Source of the DNA: Littorina saxatilis | Taxonomy: Eukaryota > Mollusca > Gastropoda > Littorinimorpha > Littorinidae | NCBI RefSeq assembly: GCF_037325665.1 | Contig: NC_090248.1 | Coordinates: 20,302,137 to 20,366,136, forward strand | DNA: 64,000 bases | Reading direction: 5' to 3' | Shown: positions 55,800-64,000 of the stretch, piece by piece | How the letters are laid out: every line of letters begins with the position of its first letter | How positions within the stretch are numbered: the first letter of the stretch is position 1 | The notes under the pieces: generated by a model | What the model was told of the DNA's origin: nothing | Database searches by the model: none | Seen by the model: only the letters and a program-made list of their open reading frames with translations | Program-made: the position numbers and the translations under genes

Positions 55800-56004
55800 A
55801 ACACTGTCGGTGGGGCACGGGGAGGGGGTACTTGGGGGGGGGGGGTAGGGTTAGGGGGGGTGGGTACAGTTTCTTGAAGGAGGCGATGGCTGGGGTCGTC
55901 CTGGTGAACTGGAAGCGGTAGATGGTGGAGGTGGGGAAGGTGTCGGCGAAGGTGCTAGAGAAGAGGCTGTATTGCCTGCTGGCCTGCTTCGGCGACTGGC
56001 CCAT
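55800..56004 (-). CDS. Unidentified open stretch with coding-like codon use
   Basis: Minus frame MGQSPKQASRQYSLFSST...TIYRFQFTRTTP...FKKLYP uses C or G at most third positions (TTC, ACC, ATC, CAG), unlike the AT-rich surroundings. After LYP it runs into C-rich simple sequence. No family was recognised and exon borders are unclear. It could be an exon upstream of the CARD-SH2 gene or a gene fragment. Confidence 0.3.
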
Positions 56005-56072
56005 TCCGACTGCAAAAGCTAGCCCACTGCCCTGTGACCGGCGACCTCACGCGCTTTCCAAGATTTTGTTGT

Positions 56073-56076
56073 TAAG

Positions 56077-56129
<53 letters not shown>

Positions 56130-56132
56130 AAG

Positions 56133-56163
<31 letters not shown>
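56073..56163. repeat. (TTG)n microsatellite
   Basis: Two TTG runs joined by TTAAG. Confidence 0.95.
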
Positions 56164-56167
<4 letters not shown>

Positions 56168-56237
56168 CTTGTTGTTGTCCATCTTCTTTTCCAACCTTGT
56201 CCTTGTTCGTTCCGTCAGTGTTGCATTGTGTTGTCCT

Positions 56238-57143
56238 TTTTACATTTAGTCAAGTTTTGACTAAATGTTTTAACGTAGAGAGGGGAATCGAGATGAGAGT
56301 CGTAGTGTATGTGCAGGGCCGGACTAGGAGGGGGGGGTTGCAGGGGTTGCGCAACCCCCCACCCCCCACCCCCCCCCCCCCCCCTGGCTTAAGCATGTAC
56401 CTCCCAAACGCTTTTTTGTTTTGTGGGGGAGGGAGGGATCTGGATCTGCATCTGGATCATCATGAAATCCGAGGAGAAATCGCACCTCTCACCCCCTCAA
56501 GACATTTTTCTTCAACGATTTTTGTGATGAAAAGTATGAGTCCTTACAATCTCAATTCTTCTTCATTGCCTATACAGCTTGCTGTCGAATTTACCTTTTT
56601 CGTTCAAGGAGAGGCTTCCTTTCCCTCCAGAAACATCAAAAAACGTTCAGCTTCAAGGGGGCTTCGCCCCCTTGCAACCCCCACCAAGGGGGCCTCGACC
56701 CCTGGACCCCCACCAAGGGGCTTCGCCCCCTGGACCCCCATCTGAGAAAACTACTGGACCGATCTTCATGAAACTTGACATGAGAGATCCTGAGTATGGT
56801 ATCCCCAGATGATTTTTTGGGGGGGATAAATGTCTTTGATGACGTCATATCAGGCTTTTCGTGAAAGTTGAGGCGGCACTGTCACGCTCCCATTTTTAAA
56901 CCAAATTGGTTGAAAGTTTGGTCAAGTAATCTTCGACAAAGCCCGGACTTTGGTATTGCATTTCAGCTTGGAGGCTTAAAAATTGATTAATGAGTTTGTT
57001 CATTAAAGTTGTCATTAAAATCGAATTTTCAGAAACAGATTTAAAAAAAAATTGTTTTATTGTATTCCTCATCTTCTCCTAAATTCAAAAATATATAGAT
57101 ATGTCATGTTTACTCTACAAATGTGCTCAGAATGAAAGAAAAT
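56238..57143 (+). mobile_element. Helentron-like element, copy 7, truncated and invaded
   Basis: Starts TTTTACATTTAGTCAAGTTT. It is interrupted at 56316-56746 by a G/C-rich element, resumes CTACTGGACCGATCTTCATG and decays by 57140, where a SINE follows. Confidence 0.7.
56316..56746. mobile_element. G/C-rich non-autonomous DNA element
   Basis: GGCCGGACTAGGAGG ... GGGGGCTTCGCCCCC with three related CCCCTGGACCCCCA units near its right end. Its interior resembles the MITE at 41278-41527. Target duplication is not clear. Confidence 0.5.
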
Positions 57144-57158
57144 AGGTTCAGTAAGTAC

Positions 57159-57446
57159 CCCGGCCGGGTCATACCTAAGACTTTAAAATTGGCAATCTAG
57201 TGGCTGCTCCGCCTGGCGTCTGGCATTATGGGGTTAGTGCTAGGACTGGTTGGTCCGGTGACAGAATAATGTGACTGGGTGAGACATGAAGCCTGTGCTG
57301 CGACTTCTGTCTTGTGTGTCTTACTCAACTCAATGCCCGTCACTCCTGTCAGGGTATGGGCCGCCATGTCTTGTGTGTGGCGCACGTTATATGTCAAAGC
57401 AGCACCGCCCTGATATGGCCCTTCGTGGTCGGCTGGGCCTTTAGCA
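57159..57446 (+). mobile_element. SINE with perfect 15-bp target duplication
   Basis: Flanked at 57144-57158 and 57447-57461 by AGGTTCAGTAAGTAC. The body starts CCGGCCGGGTCATACC, has the A-box-like TGGCAATCTAGTGG and a central TGGGTGAGACATGAAGCC block, and ends CTTCGTGGTCGGCTGGGC. I recognise this type from many mollusc sequences. The unmutated duplication indicates recent insertion. Confidence 0.8.
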
Positions 57447-57796
57447 AGGTTCAGTAAGTACTACGGAAGCGTGCTTCGCGGAGGCGAGCGTGACCCGTCT
57501 CGGTTTTCGGTATGGTTACCCGACTATCTGAATGTAGGCTCGGCGATGACTGCATAAGCGAAAATTCGTATTGTTTTGTGCTGTTCCTGTATAGGTAAGT
57601 ACGGAATTCTTTTGTTTTCCAACTTTGTACATCTCACCACATTCATTTTGTTGTTTATATGTTTAGTTATTGTTGTTAATGTATTGTGCAATGTGATAGC
57701 CTCGTCGATTAATAATAGCTTTCTTTTGAGTATGAGGTATTGTTCTTTATCCTACATTTGTGAGAGAGACACCCGTGAGATAATAATCGTTCAAAT

Positions 57797-58265
57797 CACA
57801 CGTGTGTATATCATGTAAATGAGGTCATGTCAAGCAAGTCTGACAGGGACCTGTTTTTCCACTGCTTATGATGCCAAAGTCACCGAGACAAGCGTCATTA
57901 TAGAAACAAAATTTGCGCTCGCTAATTACCCTCGATGAATCTTTAGAACTAACACGTCACGCCACACTTTCAGAGTGACGTTTCTTTGCTCTGACGTAAT
58001 AGATTGCACGAGGCTTTAGAAGAGATCGAGGTTCCAAAATAAGCGTCTTCAATTTAGCTGCCTCGACTGCAAAACATTCTCCGTAATATACACGTAAGTA
58101 CAGTATGTAGGATAAACAGAATACTACATGGCTTGCTGTGTCGTACCAGATTTACACTCGTTGCTTTTTCAAATAGTGAACAGCTCGCTTTCGCTCGCAG
58201 TTCAATATTTTTAAAAAAAACTCGTGTAAATCTGGTACGACACAGCAAGCCATGTAGTATTCTCT
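57797..58265 (+). mobile_element. Fold-back element, younger copy
   Basis: Same family as 21893-22395. Inverted arms GAATACTACATGGCTTGCTG (58119-58160) and CAGCAAGCCATGTAGTATTC (to 58262) are about 42 bp and almost identical. Confidence 0.7.
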
Positions 58266-58420
58266 ATATTCATCACCCAAGATGTTGGTAAATATCGAAG
58301 AAGGTATTGTATTCGTTTGCTCAAAAATACTGTATGATTTGTGTTACAAAGGTATCAGAGAGAGAGAGAGCGAGGATGCGGTGAGAGAGAGAGGGAGAGA
58401 GAGAAGGAGAACGCGGTGTG

Positions 58421-58426
58421 AGAGAG

Positions 58427-58481
<55 letters not shown>
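58421..58481. repeat. (GA)n microsatellite
   Basis: GA array preceded by degenerate GAGAGAGCGAG units from 58353. Confidence 0.95.
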
Positions 58482-58483
<2 letters not shown>

Positions 58484-58614
58484 ATGCATTCTTATTTTAG
58501 TAGTGAGTACGCTTGCTTGCTGAATTTTGTTTTTGTTGTTATTGACTGTGTCATTTTTCGTATCGCTATGATGGGTCAGTGTGCTTGTATTTTCTAATGT
58601 CATGATTTGTATAT

Positions 58615-58626
58615 CGTGTGTGTGTC

Positions 58627-58687
<61 letters not shown>
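58615..58687. repeat. (TG)n microsatellite
   Basis: TG array with one TCTGTC interruption. Confidence 0.95.
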
Positions 58688-58689
<2 letters not shown>

Positions 58690-58828
58690 CCATGTTTCCA
58701 CAGGTTTGGTTGCCTAAATCACCATAAGGCAACCATCCACACGTGGATGGCAACCTAAACTCTGGATGGCAACCTAAAATTTGTGTGTGGATGGTCGCTT
58801 CATTTAACACCGTTAAATTGACTTTTTT

Positions 58829-58875
58829 GACGGAAAGAATGTCATAACAATGTTCAAAATGACATTCTTTCCGTC
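58829..58875. other. Perfect 17-bp hairpin
   Basis: GACGGAAAGAATGTCAT and ATGACATTCTTTCCGTC are separated by 13 bases. It is surrounded by repeated GGATGGCAACCTAAA and ACCATCCACAC words (58720-59030), so it may be the core of a fold-back element. Confidence 0.7.
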
Positions 58876-59082
58876 CTCTATAGGCGACGAAATAGGTCAA
58901 ATTTTGTGCATTTTTTAGTGCAAAATTCTTCGATGCCGGAGCGAGTACTGCACCCAGTGCTGTTGTAGTGCAAGTGCACTAGAAAGGCACTACACCCAGT
59001 GCCGCCTCTTAGGTAACCATCCACACTTTAGGTATGTGTGTGTGTGTGGGTGTGTGTGTGTGTGTGTTTATTGGAATTGTAA

Positions 59083-59150
59083 AGCGCTTGGAGCTGTGAA
59101 CCGGGAATTGCGCTATAGAAAAGTGATTTATAATTATTATTATTTATTAT
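59083..59150 (+). repeat. Retroposon 3'-end fragment
   Basis: GTAAAGCGCTTGGAGCTGTG ... GCGCTATAGAAAAGTG and ATT repeats; see the similar piece at 34313-34400. Confidence 0.4.
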
Positions 59151-59155
59151 TTAAG

Positions 59156-59300
59156 TTATTGAGACATCCCAGTGCACTAAGGGATTTATAGAGCAAATCG
59201 AGAAAATTCATTATTGAACGAAGCGCATAGCGCTGAGTTCAATAATTATTTTCGAGATTTGCTCTGTAAATCCCTTAGTGCACTGGGATTATTTCAATAA
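59156..59300. mobile_element. Fold-back MITE
   Basis: Arms of about 50 bp (TTATTGAGACATCCCAGTGC ... GCACTGGGATTATTTCAATAA) and an inner palindrome around CGCATAGCGCTG. Almost the whole element can pair. Confidence 0.75.
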
Positions 59301-60400
59301 CGATATTGTCAGTACCGCCATAGAAAAAAGAAGATTCCAAACGCACATTTTGCAACGCGCATTTGAATAGGCATAACTGTGTGGTCAGGTCGTGTACAGT
59401 AAAGATCTACTTTTGTGTGGGGTGTCTCAAGTGTGTCGTGCTTTCGTCACACGCATTTTAATTTCTGTTGGTAAATTCCAGTGTAGCGTTAATCTGAACA
59501 GTGATGATCTTTCAGAGAGACCTCATTTGAACTCGGAGAAAGGACTGTGCTCTTCATTATTTGCGATTCGAAACCTCCAGTCGAGCTTCGACGGATTGAC
59601 TGTGCGGAGTGACTCCCCTTGAATTGACTCGAAGCGGGACTCGACGGTTCGCACATTTGCAAAACAAATGTGGCATATTTCTCGTGTTGTATCTTCACTC
59701 ATCGGGAGTCTGATACTAAATATGAACAGTACGAATGCTCTGAACCCTACACGTATTATATCCCCATCGTTTTTTCGTTCACATTTGCCCAACATGTTAA
59801 TTTGCTGAGCGGGGTTAATGTCGTCTGCTAGGCTACCTAGCTGGGCAATCGAACCACTGCAGTCTGCACTGAGTCTGCACGCATGAGGCAGGCTGGTAAT
59901 AAGTCTTATATATGGTAAGAACGTTCTGAACCTTACACGTTTTCGATTACGAGTGTTCTTGCCTTGAAATAATAATTCGGAAACCATTCATTTACTGAAC
60001 TGATGTAGTCGTATTTCTGTGTAGTCTGCTACAGAGTCGATCGAGTCAGTCTTCCAAACTGATCTAGCTGGTACGTTATCGGAATAACACTTGTGTTTTC
60101 TGCTGGGAATTGTATACTAACTCATCATTTGGTAATGTGGATGATAAGCTACATGCCACTAACACGGCATATGAGAAGAATCTATGCAAGTCGGCGAAAA
60201 TTAGATGAAACACAGCGGCTTCTATTTTTAGATCACTGGCACTGGCACAGGCACATGCAATCTGTCAGAAAAAAACCCATTTCTGCTGAGAAGCAGGGAA
60301 TTTATGGTCATTTGGTATTGTGGAGAATATAAGCTACATGTCATTAATTAATTCTGAGGATGAGAGCACAGTCTCGCTTAGGCAAAGGGCGGAAGAATAC
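59300..60400. other. No gene recognised
   Basis: Open frames of up to 154 codons on the minus strand (59523-59987) have no family marks or splice-bounded structure. Confidence 0.4.
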
Positions 60401-60412
60401 GCTCTGTGGAAA

Positions 60413-60442
60413 AGTTAGCGCACTCCAAGAGTGCGCTAACAG
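60413..60442. other. Perfect 12-bp hairpin
   Basis: GTTAGCGCACTC and GAGTGCGCTAAC around a CAA loop. A third AGCGCA word follows 10 bases later. Function unknown. Confidence 0.6.
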
Positions 60443-60510
60443 TTTTAGCGCATCGCCATTAGCCAATCAACTGGTTCACATCAGTCATGTGACACCAGTA
60501 CTTACTGACA

Positions 60511-60548
<38 letters not shown>

Positions 60549-60549
60549 C
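60511..60549. repeat. (TTA)n microsatellite
   Basis: Thirteen ATT triplets. Confidence 0.95.
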
Positions 60550-60967
60550 AGGACGGGTGTCTCACTGCGTGCATAAAATGTTTGATTTTACTCAATGCCA
60601 GATGAAGCAAAATAGATGTTGATCAATAGTAAACGTAGACACATTCTCTTTTTTGTATTTTTTATTAGACGATTATATACACATATTTGCAAAAGACAAA
60701 CCGCATACGTATATCTAAATGAACTTAGCACAACAAGCTATGCCTGAAATTGTGCTTTTAACTCTCCTGTTATGTTTCCATTAGATTCTAGAAGAAGAAA
60801 CATAGGTTCCCTCTCTAGCTTATAAACACAAATACAATACAACCAATTACAACGGAACTGCACATAATTAAATGCTTAAACACAAGCTTAATATCGTATT
60901 GACACTTTGCAAATCCATCTTCAACAGAAGAACAATGCCTCAGTCTGGCAGCGGAAAAGTATTTGGC

Positions 60968-61096
<129 letters not shown>

Positions 61097-61844
61097 CTTC
61101 TGGTTACAAACTGCATAAGAAAGTTATTTAGATCGCTTCCAAAAATATATTATACGGTTCTGTTACAAATAATGCTGCCGCTCAGGGGAACTCCTTTAAT
61201 TGGCAAAACTTTGGACCTTACTCACACCCAACAGGTCATACTAACGCAGATTTGACTTTTTTCTGCATCATTTAACCGGAAGTCAATATTCTTTCGAGGG
61301 CAGGCAACTCTTCAACCCCCTAACCATAATAAGGTCCCTTCCGTTGCCATCGCATGTTCTGTAATATGTCTATTCGGTTACGTCCCTTATTCCTTCTGTG
61401 TCAATGCAAGTTTATGGGTCTTAGGTCCAAGTTAATCTCGGAGGCAGCACTAATCTTGTTGTCTTGAGAGTTGAAATGTTTCCTTCAAGGCGAAAAGACT
61501 ATGTTGCCTTTCATCCTCGTCTGTTGACATCTTGATACCGAAGGTCCTAGCTTTACTGACTTAGGTTACTGTTCTTGTGATTGTCTCATCATTATCTGTA
61601 TGTCTATTCACTACAAAGACCAAAAGGTCGACGTTCTGGTGATTGTTTAGTTTTATCTACAACCAAGCATTCCAATAACTAACCTTCCTAGTTTTTGTAT
61701 TCACTGTTACCGAGCACAAAGTGTCTCAAGTTTGTCCATTGACCAGGACACAGGATGAAGCAGAGGGGTACCTGCTCAAGTCAGAGCTACAGGCTGTATA
61801 TCACGGCTGATGTAAGACTGGACCAGTGTCCCGAGTTTGTCCAG

Positions 61845-62208
61845 TTACGAGGACACAGGGTTGAGCAGGCAAGTGCCTGCTCGAGTCACAGCTATGTCGT
61901 GGCTGCTGTAATAATTGACAAGCGCGACGATGCTGGTGAAACGTGTGGTAGTCCCTTTAGACAGGCCGTATTTGACCTGCTCGTTTTTGTCGGCCTGTTC
62001 GTCGATTATTATGTGCTTCGTCTCCCCCACGTCCCTATGTAGAACAAACAAAAAGGCGGTCTTAAGAGTGATATATTGTAGATGTCGCTTTCAACCACAG
62101 GTGTATAGGTATACGCAGATTTATCTTCTGCAGACACACACGTGCGCACGCACGCACACACACCCCCACACACACACACACACACACTCACACAACACAA
62201 CACATACA

Positions 62209-62271
<63 letters not shown>

Positions 62272-62444
62272 GCGCGCGCGCGTGAATTTTGCGGATCTAA
62301 GTATAGAAAGAACACGACTCACAATACCTCAGTGACAGAGTGTAATGGTTTGAAGCCTTGGACCTGCGGATCAAAAAGCTTCCTGTTTGCTGCCCTTCCA
62401 GTATTCGCACGGCATCATCCCGAATCATCTCACCATGATACCAG
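61845..62444 (-). CDS. Second SH2-domain gene, last two exons
   Basis: Exons 62444-62328 and 62034-61845 (TAA) join in phase 2. They encode [26 protein letters not shown] (betaB5 Arg), HYTLSLR, then [15 protein letters not shown] and VALVNYYSS...GTCLLNP. The split point inside SH2 and the C-terminal position are the same as in the SH2 domain at 38670-40394, so the two are duplicates on one strand. Everything upstream lies past 62.5 kb or outside the window; no CARD exon was found up to 64000. A weak donor (TC|GTAACT) just before the stop leaves open that translation continues in another exon. Confidence 0.8.
62147..62280. repeat. (CA)n / (GCAC)n / (CG)n microsatellite
   Basis: Compound array ending in CGCGCGCGCG, inside the intron-exon border zone of the SH2 exon. 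Confidence 0.9.
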
Positions 62445-62553
62445 CTACAACACACCCAAGCACGCACGCACGCACACATTGACGCATACACACACGCGCG
62501 CGCATCAACTTGCGTTAAAATAGGCAAGGCCATATAGTGTTGTCCAAGAAAGT

Positions 62554-63186
62554 ACGGAACGCGGATCGTATCAACTGATGCATCAAATTGATGCATCCAA
62601 AACCAAGAATTTGATGCATCATTTTCACAATTTGATGCATCGTTTGGATGCGTCAGAATTTTCGGGTTTTCCCGGAAAGTGCCGAGCAAAAAGCAAAATT
62701 TGAACCGGAATACGAAGCGAAACGAACGTCGGAAAACGAAAGTTTGAGTCGAAGGTCAAGGGCGTCAAAACTTCGTGTGCACAGAAAACAAACCACAAAC
62801 AAAACAAAAAATGCCTTAAAATGCATTATGCCGTGACTTTGACTTGTTCCCTATTTAATGGTATGTTGTACGTTTAGTTTTGTTTTATCTAACCAATCTG
62901 TTTATATTCGTCAAAATGTCGTTTCAAGTTTTTCCGTGCTCAGGCATTTCTTACGGAAAGACCGGAAATGAATGATCTTTCGCATGCATACAAAACCGAA
63001 AGTGATGCATCAAAATGATGCATCATTTTCTAAAAGGATGCATCATTTTCGTATCGGATGCATCAGTTTTGGAAAATGATGCATCCTTTTGTGAAAATGA
63101 TGCATCAAATTGTGAAAATGATGCATCAAATCTTGGTTTTGGATGCATCAATTTGATGCATCAGTTGATAAGATCCGCGTTCCGTA
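62554..63186. mobile_element. Element with phased GATGCATC arrays in inverted ends
   Basis: Terminal inverted repeats TACGGAACGCGGATC...ATCAACTGATGCATC and their complement enclose about 630 bp. GATGCATC occurs 4 times at the left (62577, 62590, 62613, 62634) and 9 times at the right (63004 to 63155), mostly 20-22 bp apart, with a 13-bp step at each outer end. The centre has no coding capacity. It is interpreted as a non-autonomous DNA transposon. Confidence 0.7.
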
Positions 63187-63257
63187 AGAAAGGCTCTCGT
63201 AAAGAATGTATTAAGGAAATAAAAAACAAGGAATATGAGCAGTCACATTATGAAAAG

Positions 63258-64000
63258 TAACAAGTCGCGTAAGGCGAAAATACAATATTTAGTCAAGTAG
63301 CTGTCGAACTCACAGAATGAAACTGAACGCAATGCCATTTTACTCGTAGCATCGTCAGGCCACCGCTCATGGCAAAGGCAGTGAAATTGACAAGAAGAGC
63401 GGGGTAGTAGTTGCGCTAAGAAGGATAGCACGCTTTTCTGTACCTCTCTTTGTTTTAACTTTCTGAGCGTGTTTTTAATCCAAACATATCATATATATAT
63501 ATGTTTTTGGAATCAGGAACCGACAAAAAATAAGATGAAAGTGTTTTTAAATTGATTTGGACAATTTAATTTTGATAATAATTTTTATATATTTAATTTT
63601 CAGAGCTTGTTTTTAATCCGAATATAACATATTTATATGTTTTTGGAATCAGCAAATGATGGAGAATAAGATAAACGTAAATATGGATCGTTTTATAAAT
63701 TTTTATTTTTTTTTTACAATTTTCCGATTTTTAATGACCAAAGTCATTAATTAATTTTTAAGCCACCAAGCTGAAATGCAATACCGAACCCCGGGCTTTG
63801 TCGAAGATTACTTGACCAAAATTTGAACCAATTTGGTTGAAAAATGAGGGCGTGACAGTGCCGCCTCAACTTTCACGAAAAGCCGGATATGACGTCATCA
63901 AAGACATTTATCAAAAAAATGAAAAAAACGTTCGGGGATTTCATACCCAGGAACTCTCATGTCAAATTTCATAAAGATCGGTCCAGTAGTTTAGTCTGAA
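63258..64000 (-). mobile_element. Helentron-like element, copy 8, cut by window end
   Basis: AACAAGTCGCGTAAGGCG start. It runs through both internal blocks to GATCGGTCCAGTAGTTTAGT at the last base. Very similar to copy 6, sharing TACAATATTTAGTC and CGCTCATGGC variants, so the two may form a subfamily. Confidence 0.75.

Noticed and set aside
59523-59987. 154-codon minus-strand frame
   Set aside because: No domain, no signal peptide, no splice context; length is within chance for this composition.

Overview
The window is animal nuclear DNA: split genes with GT-AG introns, no operons, about 30 long microsatellites, and many interspersed repeats. Protein families and repeat types suggest a gastropod-like mollusc. 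That is inference from general knowledge, not from a database match.

Layout. (1) 247-14497, plus strand: the 3' part of a receptor-type protein tyrosine phosphatase with an intact catalytic D1 and a degenerate D2. Its 5' exons lie before the window. Intron 2 (1047-8315) is crowded with repeats: exact Helitron insertions, a tandem duplication, and a 2.7-kb near-perfect palindrome. (2) 14498-23597: no gene recognised; a SINE-like element, Helentron-like, Helitron and fold-back elements, and microsatellites. (3) 23598-25426, plus: a complete three-exon gene for a small secreted PAN/EGF-like/PAN protein. A tandem copy at 33664-35340 keeps the same intron positions and phases but is broken. Between them are three copies of one repeat family, one carrying a MULE-type DNA transposon. 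(4) 35460-37110 and 39910-40190: minisatellites. (5) 38670-46079, minus: seven phase-compatible exons giving a CARD, a Ser/Thr/Pro-rich linker, a tyrosine motif and a C-terminal SH2 domain. A second SH2 pair of exons, also minus, lies at 61845-62444. (6) 46-64 kb otherwise: a 5'-truncated LINE inside a split repeat copy, a roughly 160-bp diverged tandem repeat, fold-back elements, a SINE with a perfect 15-bp target duplication, and a 630-bp element with regularly spaced GATGCATC palindromes.

Functional reading. The phosphatase removes phosphate from tyrosines and SH2 domains bind phosphotyrosine, so both belong to phosphotyrosine signalling. Nothing here shows that they act together. The CARD-SH2 protein would link a death-fold assembly to phosphotyrosine and is the most interesting gene. 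The most interesting non-coding structures are two transposon-like elements whose ends carry short motifs repeated every 20-21 bp, and the intronic palindrome. All gene models are hand-built from splice signals, frame and family resemblance; no alignment or transcript data were available.
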